Source: Chrysoporthe austroafricana (taxonomy: Eukaryota > Ascomycota > Sordariomycetes > Diaporthales > Cryphonectriaceae). From it: DNA of 64,000 nucleotides. Position 1 is the stretch's first letter. Every line of letters starts with the position of its first letter. Under the pieces are notes generated by a model that was not told the DNA's origin, did no database searches, and saw only the letters and a list, made by a program, of their open reading frames with translations. A program made the position numbers and the translations under genes. Location of the stretch: NCBI GenBank assembly GCA_001051155.2, contig JYIP02000003.1, positions 5,332,001-5,396,000 of the forward strand, written 5' to 3'. Below are positions 11,060-24,400 of this stretch, in pieces.

Positions 11060-13590
11060 TTAATTGCAAAGCATAAGACTATGCCGGGTTTTTCTAATTA
11101 TTTTTCCGGCTATTTAATTAATTATTTTTTCTAATACTCTTTAAATATTTATCGTACGTTATTTAAGTTGCTAATTAGTTTTTAGCTATTTTCGTTCGAG
11201 TAATATCTTTTCTATTTAATTAAGTATTCTCTATATTTAATTAATTCCCGATATTTAAAGATCTGTTTAATTTCGTATTCCGGTTTATTAGTTTCGATTT
11301 ATATGGATTTATCCGTTTTGGTTGCATTAAATATTAATTCGAAAAGCGAAATGTAGAATACTGGGTAAATTCTTATTCTATAAGGTAATGCAAATTCGAA
11401 ATTAATATCTGAAATTCTCTTTAGAATTTTGAATAAGCCAAGTTTCTTGTAATTTAGCGAATAAAAGGGTCTTATTATTCTAATATGCTCTTTTCGCTAA
11501 ATAAAATAGATTTTATTCTTTTCTTATAGGATTGGTCTTTTAATCCTTTTGGAATTGGCATATTTTATTATTTTCTCTTGTATAAATTTCAGTTTTTCCT
11601 GAAATTCTTTTTGGATTTTCTTAATTTTCCGGATTCGTTTTTCTGCTATTTTTGCATTTATTCTTAGTAATTTGTCGTAATAAGCTATTAAGTTATAACC
11701 GTAAAGCGCGTAAAATAGTAATTTTTTTATTATGCTTGTATTTGCGCTATTATATACGAATTATGCTAATAATAATAAATTAATATAATTATTTTATTTA
11801 TAATTTACGTAATATTATAAGTATTATTTAATAATCTAATTCGTTCGTTCCGTTTATTTATTTATTTATAAATAAAATGCTATAAATATTTTCTATTATA
11901 TTCCGAATAATTTTATAAATAAAATTTAGAAATTTGATATAAATTTTCTATTTCTATCGGAAATAATTTCTTTAAATATGCTATAATTGGCTATAATTAT
12001 TTTAAGAAACGTATATACAAAGTTTTTTACTATACTGCTTTTCTTATATAAGAAGAAATAAACGTATTTATTTAGTTTGCAAATTATTATTAAAATGCTA
12101 TTATATTGCATTTTAATTAAAAGTTTTCGTAAGAAAAATAGCTTAATAATGAAATCCTAGCTAATAAATTGCCAAATTGCTTCCGGAATAAAAAACGGTT
12201 AGAGCAGTCTATAAAGCTTATAATATTTAATTTTATTTTTCTTATAGCTATTGCATTCTTATAAGATTATTTCAATCTTTTTTCTCAATTTTAGAAAATT
12301 TCAATATCTCTTAATTCTTTTATACGTAATTTTGATTCTTTAATAGCCGTATGCGAGTGCATTATATATATTTCTAATATATTTATTCTATTCTTCCGAG
12401 ATTATATTTCCTAATTTCTTTCTATTATTAGAAATCTTAATAATCGTATTAAGCTCTCTAACTTTATTTATAAAATTGCTATCTTTATTTTATCGGAAGA
12501 TATTCTAAAGCTCTTTAAGTTTTATATTCTAATAATCTGATTATTTGCTAAATACATTTGCTTTGCCGTTTTCGGATCCTTTATAATAAATAATCCTTAA
12601 ATCGAATTGTAAAAAGAATTCTGCTTATTTAATTTATCGTTTATTCAAGACTTTCGTTATTATAAATATTATTAAATTCTTATAATCGAAATATATTATA
12701 ATTTGGTATTTAATTCCGATTAAGTAATATTATTATTTTTTAAACGCTTTTATAATTGCTATTAATTCTTTATTTAGAATGCTATAATTGAATTCCGGAT
12801 TATTCAATTTCTTTAAAAAATTGCTTACGATTTTAAAGCGTTTTTAATTATTTTATTAATCAAGTTATTTCCCGAATATATAGTCCGATATATCGGTTTC
12901 GACTTTAAATAGCTTATTTGAATTTGTTTTGCAAAATATAGGTTTTAATGTAATTCGTTTTTTAATTTTATCGAATATTTCTTATATTTCTTATATTTAT
13001 TCGAATTTCCGATCTTTTTTCGTAAGATCCGTAAAAAAGCATGCAATTTTATTATAATTTCGAATAAATTATCGGTAAAAGTTAATATAGCTAAAAAATA
13101 TTCTAATTTCTTTAGTTTTTTTTAATATAAGCTATTTTTTTATTATTTGAATTTTATCTTTCTATATATTAATTTTATTTAATTCTATCGTATAATCGAA
13201 ATAATTAATTTTCTATTAATAGAAATAATATTTATTTAATTTAATTAAGAATTTATTATTTTACAAAATTTAGAATATTTGCTATACGTATTATTAATAT
13301 AATTTAAAGTTTTTTTAAATAAATAAAAATATTATTAAAATAAATAATAATAATAATATTTAAATATTCGCAAAAAATATCATTAATTATTTCTTGGAAA
13401 GATATAAATGCATTAATTAATTTAAAAAGTAAAATTATATATTCAAAATATCCGTAACGAATTCTAAATGCTATTTTCCAAATATCGTTTTCCTTAATTC
13501 GAATATAATAATATCTTTCTTTAAGATTAAGCATAATAAACTAATTAGTTCCAATTAATCGATCTCGCATTTCTCTTATTAAAAGTAAAG
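11060..13590 (-). pseudogene. pol: Chr-D pol, C-terminal part (RT to chromodomain)
   Basis: Holds the chromodomain, integrase, RNase H and the distal reverse transcriptase on the minus strand. The YxDD motif is YFNN (13331-13336), so both catalytic aspartates are lost. The tract NIWKIAFRIRYGYFEYI lies just before the break at 13590, where Chr-C has inserted. The rest of the protein continues at 46612. Confidence 0.75.
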
Positions 13591-14049
13591 TATTATAACC
13601 CGTTAAGAGATTAGATTGTATAATAAGGAAAGGAAATTTAATAGGATGCTTTATTACCGGTTTTCCCTGTAAAATCCCTATAACCGCTTACGTAATTCAG
13701 GATTAAGGTTAGGAAAGAAGTAAGATTTGGGAATTTATTACAAATCCGATAGATCTAGAATTTAAAAATCTGTTTCAAACTTAATAAACTCAGTAAGTTT
13801 AACGAATAAAAAGCCGGATATATAAGAACTAAACATTTACTAAATAGATCGCTATAGCTCTTTAATCGTAAATTTAAATGCTATTTAAACCTTAATATAC
13901 TTTCAAGTAATAGCCTTATAAGCTTATAAATATTGCGAACATTTGTTAAATACATTTCCGGTATATAAAGCTATATTTAATACCGCTTTTATTAATATAA
14001 ACCCTTTAACCTTATAGTTTATCCTAGTATTACTGTAGCATTTATAATA
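13591..14049 (+). repeat. Chr-C 5' LTR (459 bp)
   Basis: Termini TATTATAACC and GTTTATAATA. TATATAAG at 13819-13826; AATCGTAAA at 13864-13872 (from AGTCGTAAA), 45 bases downstream, is the presumed RNA start. Confidence 0.9.
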
Positions 14050-14051
14050 TT

Positions 14052-14060
14052 TTTACGATT
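14052..14060 (+). promoter_or_regulatory. Chr-C self-priming primer-binding site
   Basis: TTTACGATT two bases after the LTR; pairs with the LTR start AGTCGTAAA apart from one C-to-T. Confidence 0.65.
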
Positions 14061-14195
14061 CTTATTCAAAAACGGTTTAATATATACTTTTTAAGTAATA
14101 TTAAAAATATAATAGCGCTTTAAATTCCGTTTTCTTCTAGCAACCAAGTTCTTTAAAAAGAAGCCTTAACTATCTTTACTAACAAATAGTTCCAG
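14061..14195 (+). pseudogene. gag: Chr-C gag leader and N-terminus, fragment 1
   Basis: Leader and first part of gag up to the Chr-B insertion. It continues at 39578 after the TCCAG duplication; the joined text aligns with Chr-A 20440-20590. Confidence 0.7.
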
Positions 14196-14646
14196 TATTA
14201 TAAACCAATATAAGGAAACTAGGAAGTATAAAGAACTCGGGAATAATTAATAGAAAAACTTAACAAGCAGCTCTGCTAGCAAAAGACTTATGCTGCTTAT
14301 ATAATTACGGGTTAAGGTTAAGATAAGATAAGGATTACTGGATTACTAAATAATCCAGGGAATTAGGCTTACCGAATTACTTGATAAGCCGGTAATCCAG
14401 AACTGAAAAGCCGGATATATAAAAATAGAATATTTATTAAATAAATTACTATAGCTCTTTAGTCGTAAATCTAAATACTATTTGAACCTTATTATACTTT
14501 CAAGTAATAGCCTTATAGGCTTATAAATATTGCGAACGTTTATTAAATAAGTTTCCGGTATATAAGGCTATATTTAATACCGCTTTTATTAATATAAACC
14601 TTTTAACTTTATAGTTTATTTTAGGATTATTATAGCGTTTATAATA
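14196..14646 (+). repeat. Chr-B 5' LTR (451 bp)
   Basis: Termini TATTATAAAC and GTTTATAATA. U3 has GGATTACTGG and its inverted partner CCGGTAATCC. The core promoter TATATAAAA begins at 14416 and AGTCGTAAA is at 14461-14469, 45 bases on. The primer site TTTACGATT is at 14649-14657. Confidence 0.9.
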
Positions 14647-14769
14647 TTTTTACGATTCTTATTTAGGAACAGTTTAATATATACTTCTTAAGCAATACCG
14701 GAAATACGATAGCGTTTCAAATTTCGTTTTTTTCTAATAACCAGGTTTTTTAAGAAAAAGCCTTAACTA

Positions 14770-15680
14770 TCTTTACTAACGAATAGTTCTAGCAATAAAA
14801 TATGGCCCTGTATTAGCAGCTTAAGGAAATTAAAAATAAAGTTTTCCGCTTTAATGCTCTCTAGCAAGCCAAAGCTTTTAAGCTCGATAAGCTTAAGCTT
14901 TATAAAAGCATTCGGGAAGATTTCCAGGCTTTTTTGACTCAATTCAAAGCTTATTTCAAATATTATAGCGCTTAATTCAGGACTATTTATAATAAAATTG
15001 GTTTCGCAAGAAGCCGCTTTAAAAGAACGGCCTTTTAATAATAAGAGCTAACTTTCCGTAATTACTTAAATAATAACGAAAATTTCCATTCTGAAAATAC
15101 TAAGCGCATTTTCCAGCGCTATGCTAATTTTGAATCGGCCTTTACCAAAACTTTTAAAGACCCGGATAAAAGATATATTGCAATATAGCAATTGGAAGCA
15201 TTTCGATAAACCGGCTTAGCCGCGGATTATACGGCTAAGTTTAAGCAAATTATTGCCTATTTTAATTACGAAAACGAACCCTTTATAAATGCTTATTATA
15301 CGGGATTTAAAGAAAAAATTAAAGACGAACTTTATAAGGAAAACTAATCTGAAAGACTTAGCGAATTTATTAATAAAGCAGTCCGTATCGATAATCGATT
15401 CTATAAGCAGCGCTAGCAATAATAGAAGAATTATAATAGCATTCCGAAATACTAATCTAATTCAGAAAAGCGCAAGTTCTAGCAGAAAACCCGGAATAAT
15501 ACGGCCTATTCAAGTACAATATATACTAAACTAATAAAATTAAATACTTTAATACGAGAATAATGCAAGGGAATTACTTGCTATAATTGCGGTAAGAAAG
15601 GCTATATCGTACGAAATTGCTATTAGGAAAAGAAGAAACGAAATTAGAAACTAGTTTTAGGAAAATAAGTTAATATTGCT
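14770..15680 (+). pseudogene. gag: Chr-B gag
   Basis: Capsid tract FQRYANFESAFTKTF and the YTAKFKQII box are readable. The zinc knuckle at 15579-15620 reads CYNCGKKGYIVRNC: three Cys kept, His to Tyr. Stops at Gln and Trp sites. The open frame at 15289-15534 is a shadow in another frame. Confidence 0.75.
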
Positions 15681-18600
15681 TAGCAATAAAAACTCAATTA
15701 ACTAAATAATAACATTTTACCGGAATAAATAGCGGACTTTGGTTATAGCAGTATAAGCTAGATAGCCTGCTATTAGGATTATTGCTTACTGTACTTTTTA
15801 GCGAAAAAAAGTTCAGAATAGTTTTTACGGAAGCTTAAAGGATAAAAGCAATTCGCTATAAGAAGAAAAAGCTTTATTTACGATACGGCTATAAATAGCA
15901 GTAATTTCGACTGTTCAAGCAATTCCTTAAATGCTAGGGAAGAAGATTTAGGAAAGTTCTTTTTAGATTATTATCTCGAACGACAATAAGACGCAATAAT
16001 AGAAAAGGAATTCGGTACCCAGAAAATAGAAATACCCAAACTTAATACTATATTCGAAAAAACAATGCTGTAAGGCAAATAGCCGGATAACCTATTAACC
16101 TTTACGTTTAAAGAAAAACTTAATACGGAAATAGAAAAAACGGTTATTTAGCGTATAAAATAAGAACAATTAAAGCAAAATAGCTAGAAGTTCAAGCATA
16201 TAAGGGTTAAATATTTTATTTATAAGCTTATATTATAAGAACTTTTCTAAAGTATTCCGTTTTAGAATAGCAAATGCAAATTTCAAGAAAATAAAAAGAT
16301 TAATTACTTATACTTTCAATATTATAAACTTACTTAAATATATTATATTTATTATAATTATTAGATATATTTTAACGAGAAAGTCAAATATAATTGGTTC
16401 TTAATTAAAGAATAGGACTAGTTAATTTAACTTATTATAGAATCCCGAAAAAAGTATAAAAAAGTCTTATATATTAATAATAATAATACTTATATTGGAT
16501 TACCCGATAATTATCCGTAAAAATGTATTTAAAGAAAAACGATATGGAAGCAATGCTATATTATAATATATTCTATTTATATACAAGATAAAGCTAAAGA
16601 ATAGTATCGACTGCAAAAGGCCGAAAAAGCAAAGCAATATGGCTAAAATTAAGCGCGAAAAATAGCAAGGCAAATAGCGAAAAAAGCCTAGAATATCCTA
16701 AAAAGGAAGGATCGCTTATAACGGAATAATAGCCAATCAGGATTATAAAGTCCTTATACGCAATTACGAAAAAAAACGAGAAATACATTATATTAAACGC
16801 ATATATTAACGGGTAACGATATAGCGCATTTTTGAATAGCAGCATACAAAAAAATTTCATTTCGCCAGAAATCGTTAATAAAGAACGAATCCTTTAAACG
16901 CAAAAGAAAAATCCTTATAAATTTAATATTATAAAAAGAAAAGCGGTTGCATATAACTTTAATATAATCGATATAGAAATTAATTATTTACTTATTTCGA
17001 TCCAAAACTTTATAATAAAAACCTCTTTCGATATTATAAATATAGCATAATACGAATTGATTTTAAGAATACTTTAGCTTAAAAAGCATAACTTTCGAAT
17101 CGATTGGACTATTAATTAAATTTTATAAGAATAAGCCGTATTTATTGAAAGGGTTATAATTAATAAAAAAAAGAAAGTTTTAATTATTAAAGATAATATT
17201 AAGAGTATGCGTTTAAATAAATTCAAATATATTCTTGAAGCAAACGGACTTGCTAAAAGATAGAGAAAGGTTATAAATATTTCGAACTTATAAGTATAAA
17301 TTAAAAATAAATTAGAAATTCAAGCGATTAGCGATTAGCAAAAAGCTAATTTAGTATAAAATATTATAAAGCTATATAAGCTATAAAACTATAAAGAGAT
17401 ATTGCTTTCAAAATAGCAAATACAGAAAAATTACGGGCGAAAATTCGGGTTAGCATATAATAAATACTCGAAATTACTAGAAATTAAATCCCGAAAATAA
17501 CGATAAGAAGCAAGCAAAACAAAATACGTTTAATAGTACTTTTTGTTTTTCCAGATCTTAGAAAACGAAAAAGAACCGTTATCTGAATTCGAAAATATAT
17601 TAAAAGAATATTACAAATTCAAAAAACTATAATAAAGGAAATTTAATACCGGTTTACTAAAATACAGCCTTTTTAATTATAAAATTCTATTAAAAAAAAG
17701 AATTAAATTATAGAATTATTCTATTTATAAGCTCGATTAAGTAAAGCTCGAAACATTTAAAGAATATATTAATAAGAATTTAAAAAGAAATTATATATAG
17801 AAATTGCAATTATTCGCAAAATATTTAATTCTATTTATACCCAAAAAGAATAGCAAATTATAATTTTATATAAATTATCGATAGCTTAATAATATTACGA
17901 TTAAGAATTGCTACTTTCTATTTTTAATAAGAGAAATGCGAAATCGATTAATTAGAACAAATTAATTTATTATACTCGATTTTAAAGAAAGATATTATTA
18001 TATTCGGATTAAAGAAAATAATATTTGGAAAATAGTATTTAGGATTCGTTATAAACATTTCGAATATATAATTTTACTTTTTAAATTAATTAATGCATTT
18101 ACATTTTTCTAATAAATAATTAATAATATTTTTTGCGAATACTTAAATATTATTATTATTATTTATTTTAATAATATTTTTATTTATTTAAAAGATTTTG
18201 AATTATATAAATAGTATATATAATAAATATTTTAGATTTTATAGAATAATAAGTTTTTAATCGAATTAAATAAATATTATTTTTATTAATAAAAAATTAA
18301 TTATTTCGGTTATATAATAGAATTAAATAAGATTAGCATATAAAAAAATAAAATTTAAGCAATAAAAGAATAGCTTATATTAAAAAAAATTAAGAAAATT
18401 AAAGTATTTTTCGGCTATATTAATTTTTATTAATAATTTATTCGAAATTATAGCAAAATTATATATTTTCTTATGGATTTTACGAAAAAAAATTAAAAAT
18501 TCGAATAAATATAAGAAATATAAAAAGCATTCGATAAAATCAAAAAATGAATTATATTAAAACTTATATTTTACGAAATAAATTTAAATAAGCTATTTGA

Positions 18601-19119
18601 AATCGAAACCGATATATCGGATTACGTATTCGGAAAATAACTTAATTAACGAAATAATTAAAGACGCTTTAGAATTATAAGCAACTTTTCAAAAAAGTTA
18701 AATGGCTTAGAATTCAATTACGATATTCCAAATAAAGAATTAATAGCAATTGTAAAAGCATTTGAAGAATAATAATATTATTTAATCGAAACCAAATACT
18801 AAATTATAATATATTTCAATTATAAGAACTTAATAATATTTATAACGATAAAGATCCTGAATAAATAATAAATTAAATAAGCGGAATTCCTTTTACAATT
18901 CGATTTAAAGATTATTTATTATAAAGGATCCGAAAATAGCAAAATAAATATATTTAGCAAACGATTAAATTATTAAAATATAGAATTTAAAGAGTTCTAA
19001 AATATTTTCCGATAAAATAAAAATAGTAATTTTATAAATAAAGTTAAGGAATTTAATATAATTATCAGAATTTCTAATAATAAAAAGAAACCAAAAAATA
19101 TAATAATGGAAAAATAGGA
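15680..19119 (+). pseudogene. pol: Chr-B pol, first part (protease, RT, RNase H)
   Basis: The protease active site reads AFLNSSI with the catalytic Asp changed to Asn (AAT at 16835-16837). Reverse transcriptase: YFNN at 18170-18175, both aspartates lost. RNase H at about 18600-19000 is followed by the point where Chr-G1 inserted (TAGGA 19115-19119). Stops are dense. The integrase half continues at 37165. Confidence 0.75.
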
Positions 19120-19327
19120 TAATAGTATACGTACTGAAATATATTATAAAGCATAATTCTTTCAAGAAAGTAAACTACGCTAAAAGCTTATTAGGGCATT
19201 ATATAAGCCTCCCGGTAAGGGTATAGCATTTACTTAATAAATTCACTGCGTATTTATTAAGGGATTTACTATAAATTCATTAAGCAAATCTATTACAAAT
19301 TTACTTTATTTATAGGTTTTGCTATTA
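19120..19327 (-). repeat. Chr-G1 3' LTR (208 bp)
   Basis: Direct repeat of 36952-37159 and of the two G2 LTRs, all 208 bp. It contains TTATATAA near its middle, a possible core promoter on either strand. Confidence 0.9.
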
Positions 19328-19958
19328 ATTACCGGCCTTTTATAACCTTTATTTACAAAAGAAGTTAACTATTAGAAACGTTTTGAGTAGCAATAGTACG
19401 ATATAATAAGACTCTGGGTTATACGGCAAGGAAAAGCATAACGGCACTATTGGATAAAGGAGATTATATAGGAATTAACAATCGTTTTATAAAGCCGACT
19501 CGTACTAGAATCCTAATAAGTAAACGTACTTATATTAAAGACTTGAATAACAAATATGCTTATACCGGGAATTAAAAAAAAACCTGCTTATATCGGGAGC
19601 TTAGAATTAATCCTTTATTATAATCGGTTTATATTTAAAGTAAATGGATATATATAGTATTTATATATAATAAAGCTAGCCGATATTTAAGTATATTTCG
19701 GTAATGCTTAATTGTATTTATTACTGAAATATTTAGTATAAATATAATTAAAGATTAAAATTGCTTGTAAATATTAATAGAAAATATAGCTTTCAGATAA
19801 TAAAATATTAAGTAAATATAATAATAATGAATATAAAATGAAATTATAATAGGATATATCGATATGCAAAGCCGATAGCCGTATATAGTTGTTATATAGC
19901 GATATTATAGCCAGTTCTTAATATAAATAGTTAAATCTATAAATTATTAGAAGAAAGC
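19328..19958. other. Chr-G1 3' region without a clear gene
   Basis: Continues, after Chr-A, at 27343. Homologous to G2 51948-52575. I see no convincing reading frame on either strand, only stop-rich AT sequence; probably 3' untranslated region of Chr-G. Confidence 0.5.
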
Positions 19959-20098
19959 TATTATGAACCCACAAATAAAACCCGGGAAGGGAAAAGGAAA
20001 ACAGACAGACGACCCACCCACAGGGAGTTTCACACAGGAAACACGAATCCCAGGATCATGCATGGGTTAGGGTTAGATAAGATAAGGATTACTAGATT

Positions 20099-20200
20099 AC
20101 CTGGTAAGCCAATAAGCTACGTTTACCCACTTACCTGGTAAGCCAGTAAGCTACGCTTACCCATTCACCTAATGAGCCAGTGAGCTACGCTTATAGGGCA
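20099..20200. repeat. 34-bp tandem array in Chr-A U3, three units
   Basis: Units at 20099, 20133 and 20167. Each opens ACCTGGTAAGCC or a variant and holds arms GGTAAGC and GCTTACC. The same array is at 27009-27110 in the 3' LTR. Confidence 0.93.
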
Positions 20201-20213
20201 AAGTATATAGACA

Positions 20214-20260
20214 GTAAGGGACGCCCTTGAAAGGGTAGTTCTAATACCTTCAGTCGTCAA
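20214..20260 (+). promoter_or_regulatory. Chr-A core promoter and presumed RNA start
   Basis: TATATA at 20214-20219; AGTCGTCAA at 20252-20260 lies 38 bases downstream and is complementary to the primer site at 20430-20438. Confidence 0.65.
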
Positions 20261-20429
20261 TCTAAATATTAATTGGATTTTACTATTAATAGCTATATTG
20301 GCTTATAAATATTGCAATACTCAGTAAACTTATCCTGAATCTCAAGGCTATACTTGGTATTGCTTTTGTTAGCATAAACTCTTTGACCCTATAGTATATC
20401 TTAGGATTTGCTATAGCGTTTATAATATT

Positions 20430-20438
20430 TTGACGACT
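20430..20438 (+). promoter_or_regulatory. Chr-A self-priming primer-binding site
   Basis: TTGACGACT, two bases after the LTR, is a perfect 9-base reverse complement of AGTCGTCAA in the LTR. It does not begin with TGG as tRNA-primed sites do. Tf1 of fission yeast primes from its own RNA 5' end in this way. Confidence 0.7.
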
Positions 20439-20559
20439 TTTGTTCAAGGTTGGTTCAGTATATACCCTTTGAGCAATATTCAGGATATAATAGCGCCCCA
20501 GATCCCGTTTTCGTCCAATAACCAGGCCTTCCAAGAAAAGATTCCGGTCGTCCTTACTA

Positions 20560-21480
20560 ACGAATAACTCTAGCAGCAGAATGTGGCTTTATACTAGCAA
20601 CTTGAGGAAATCAAGAACGAGGTTATCCGCTTTAATGCCTTCCAGCAAGCCAAGGCTTTCAAGCTTGATAAACCCGGCCCGTACAAAGGCATTCGGGAAG
20701 ACTTCCAAGCCTTCTTGACGCAACTCAAGGCCTATTTCAAGCATTATAGAACCTAGTTCAGAACTACTTACGACAAAATCGATTTCGCGGGAAGTCGTCT
20801 CGAAAGAATGGCCTTATAGTAGTAGGAGCCGACTTTTCGCGATTATTTGGATAATAGTAAGGAGCTTTGCTCAGAGAATACGAAGCGTATTTTCCAGCGC
20901 TATGCCAATTTCGAATTAGCCCTTATTAAGACTTTTGGAAACCCGGATAAATGACGAATTGCAGTATAGCAATTAGAGGCATTTCGATAAACCGGTTCGG
21001 CAGCAGATTATACGGCAAAATTTAGACAGATTGTTGCCCATTTAGATTACGAGAACGAACCCCTTATAAATGCCTATTACGCAAGATTTAAGGAAGAAGT
21101 CAAAAACGAATTCTATAAGGAAGACTGATTTGAAGAACTTAGTAAGTTTATCAATAAAGCAGTTCGCATTGATAATCGATTGTACGAACGATGGCAATAA
21201 TGGCAGAAGAATTACGGTACTATCTCGCAATATTAGCCAAATACTGGGAAACGCAAGTTCTAGCATAAAGGCAAGAATAGTACGGCCTATTCGGGCATTA
21301 TATATGCTAGACCTATAGAACTAAATGCCTTTATATATAAATAATGCAAGGGGGTTACTTATTATAATTGCGGAAAGAAAGGTTATATCGCCCGCAATTG
21401 CTACCAGGAAAAGAAAAAGCGAGGATAGAAGCTAGTCCCGGAAAGACAAGTTAATATCGCTTAGCGATAGGAACCCAATT
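20560..21480 (+). pseudogene. gag: Chr-A gag
   Basis: Capsid of the retrotransposon gag family: GIREDFQAFLTQLKAYF, then IFQRYANFELALIKTFG, DYTAKFRQIVAHLDYENE, ARFKEEVKNEFYKED and AVRIDNRLYERW. The zinc knuckle at 21360-21401 reads YYNCGKKGYIARNC, with the first Cys and the His both changed to Tyr by RIP. Stops include a TAG run at a Trp/Gln tract near 20815 and TGA at a site that is CGA in Chr-C. The start is not certain. Confidence 0.85.
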
Positions 21481-24400
21481 AGCTAGACAAAAATATCCTA
21501 CTAGAACAAGTAGCGGACCTTGATTATAGCAGTATTAGCTGGACAGCCTGCTATTAAGATTATTGCTTACTGCACTTCTCGGAAAAGGAAAGTTCAGAAT
21601 AGTTCTTATATAAGCTTCAGGGATAGCGGCAATTCGTTATGAGTAGGAAAGGCCTACTCTATAACTCTATTATCCAGGATGGCGATTCCGATTGCTTTAG
21701 CGAAAGACCCTTATAAGGCGAAGAAGATTTAAGGAAATACTCTTTGAATTATTATTTGGAACGATAATGGAGCAATATAGTAAAAAAAGAAATCGGAATT
21801 ATAGAACTAGAATTACCGATACCCAGCATTACTATTGAAAATTCAGCATACCCCGATAGATAGTCGGATAACCTATTAACTCTAGCCCTTAACGAAGAAT
21901 TATCAGAAGAAACAGCCCGCTATTAGCAAAGGAACTGCCAAAATTGCAAATGGATATCTAAATATACGGAAATCGAACATATTATTTACGGACTTATAAT
22001 AAAGGAACTTTTCCAAGGCATACTATTTCAGAATAGCGGATGCCTACCCCAAGAAGATAGAAGGATCAGTTACTTATACCCTTGTTATTATGAACTTGCC
22101 TGGATTTGCTATATTTACTATAACTGCCAGATATATTTCAGCGAGAAAGTCAAATATAATTGGTTTCTATTCAGGAAATGGGATTAATTGATTTATCCCG
22201 TTATAGAAAAGAGAGGAAAATTCAGAAAAGTCTTGCATATTGAAGATAACAACGCATATATAGGGCTGCCCGATAACTGCCCGCGAGCATGCGTCGATAA
22301 AAAGACTATATAGGGATAATGCTATATGATGGCATATTCCATATATGCATAGGATAAGGCCAGAGAATGGCATAGGCTGCAGAAAATCGAGAAGAATCGG
22401 TAGCGGAGCTACGCCCAAGCGAAACGGCTGGTATAGCAAGCAGCGAGAAGCGCCCAGAATACCCCAAAAAGAAAGGATTGCCTATAATGGGATAACAGCC
22501 GATTAGGATTACGAGGTCCCTATATGCTACTACTAAAGAAAACGAGGAGCATATCATTCTGGACGTATATATCAAAGGATAATAATATAGCGCATTATTG
22601 GACAGCAGCGCATAAGGAAATTTCATCTCGCCCGAAATCGTTAATAGGGAACGAATTCCCTAGATATAGAAAAAGGATTCCTACAAGCTCAATACTATAG
22701 AAAGAAAATCGGTTACGTATAACCAAAGTGTAATTAATATAAAAACTGATTATTTACTTATCTCGATCCAAAGCCTTACGATAAATATCGCTTTTGATAT
22801 TACAGATACGGCATAATATGAATTGATCTTGGGAATACTTTGGCTTAAGAAGCATAACTTTCGAATTAATTGGATTACTAGCCAGATCTTATAGGAATAA
22901 GCCGTACCTACTGAGAAGGTCGTAATTACCAATAGAGGAAGAGACTTAATTACTGAGGACAGCATAAGAAAAGCGCGCTCAAATAGGCTTACAAGTACCC
23001 CTAAGGCTGAAAGACAAGCTACGATATAGGGAAAGGTTACAGATACCTTGAACTTCCAGACAAAAGTTGGGAATAAACCAAGATTACAAGTAACTATCGA
23101 TTAACAAGAGTTCGGTTAGGCATAGAGCAATGCAAAAAAATGTAAACTATAGAATTACAAAGAAATACAGTTCTTATAGCATGAATACGCTAAAAGACAA
23201 TTCGGCTCGGTACCTAATAAGCACTCGAGGTTACTAGAAGCAGGAAAACCCCAAAGATAGGAGGCTAGCGAGAAAAAATATGCATAACGGTATATTATAT
23301 TCCTATAAATTGCAGAAGACGAAAAAGGACTAATACCGATATTCGAAAACGTACCAAGAGAGTATTACGAATTCAAGAAATTATAGCAAGGGAAGTTTGA
23401 TACGGGATTACTAGGGCATAGCCTGTACGATTACGAGATCTTTTTGAAAGAAGGGATATAGCCAAAATTCTTCCTTATTTACGGATTTGATAAAGCAAGG
23501 CTCAAAGCGCTTAAAGAATATATTAATAAGAATTTGAAGCGAGGCTATATATAACTATCGCGATTACTAGCAAAATATTTTATCCTATTCGTATTAAAAA
23601 AAAACGGTAAATTACGGCTTTATATAGATTACCGATAGCTTAACGATATTACTATCAAAAATCGATACCCATTACTGCTAGCAAGCGAAATGAGGGATTG
23701 ACTGATTGGAGCTAGATAATTTATTACGCTTGATCTCAAGGAAGGATATTATTATATCAGAATTAAGGAAGGCAATATCTGGAAAACAGCTTTCAGAATA
23801 CGTTACGGACATTTTGAATATATAATTATGCCTTTTGGACTTACGAATGCGCTAGCATCCTTCCAGGAAATGATCAATTATATCTTGCGCGAGTTTCTGG
23901 ATATTATTATTATTATTTACCTTAATAATATCCTGATTTTCTCAAAAAACTTCGAAATATACAAGCAGCATATACGGGAAGTATTCCAAATACTGCAAAA
24001 TAACAAACTTCTAGTTAAACTAAGCAAATGCTATTTCCATTAACAGAAAGTTAATTATCTGGGTTATATTATCGAATCAGGACAAATTAGCATGCAATAA
24101 AATAAAGTCAAAGCAATACGGGAATGGCTTATTCCAGAAAACGTTAAAGACGTTAGAGCATTTTTCGGATATGCCAATTTCTACTGACAATTCATCCGAG
24201 ATTATAGCAAGATCGCATACTTGCTTATAAACCTAATAAAGAAGGACTGAAAGTTCAGATAGATTTCGGAAGCATAAGAGGCATTTGATGAAATCAAAAG
24301 ACGAGTTATATTAGAACTTATTTTTTGCGAAGCAGATCCAAAGAAACCTTTCGAAATTGAAACCGATATATCAGACTATGCACTCGGCAGACAATTAGGC

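Larger units (their letters stand above)
19959..20427 (+). repeat. Chr-A 5' LTR (469 bp)
   Basis: Same length as the 3' LTR (26869-27337). Differences are mostly C/T or G/A: the 3' copy lost CpA in the CAGACAGACGACCCACCC tract, the 5' copy in CTGCAGCGTTCATAATA. U3 has three 34-bp units and TTAGGGTTAG (20067-20076). Confidence 0.95.

Noticed and set aside
16594..16860. Open frames at 7335-7586, 16594-16860 and 22306-22626
   Set aside because: They overlap the protease-upstream region of pol on the opposite strand; recurrence reflects homology of the elements, not a separate gene.
20067..20076. Telomere or subtelomere remnant
   Set aside because: Only two TTAGGG-like units, inside an LTR and repeated in its partner LTR.
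21070..21318. Open frames repeated at 15289-15534, 21070-21318 and 40506-40754
   Set aside because: They are out-of-frame shadows of the gag capsid C-terminus, open because RIP stops fall in the true frame.
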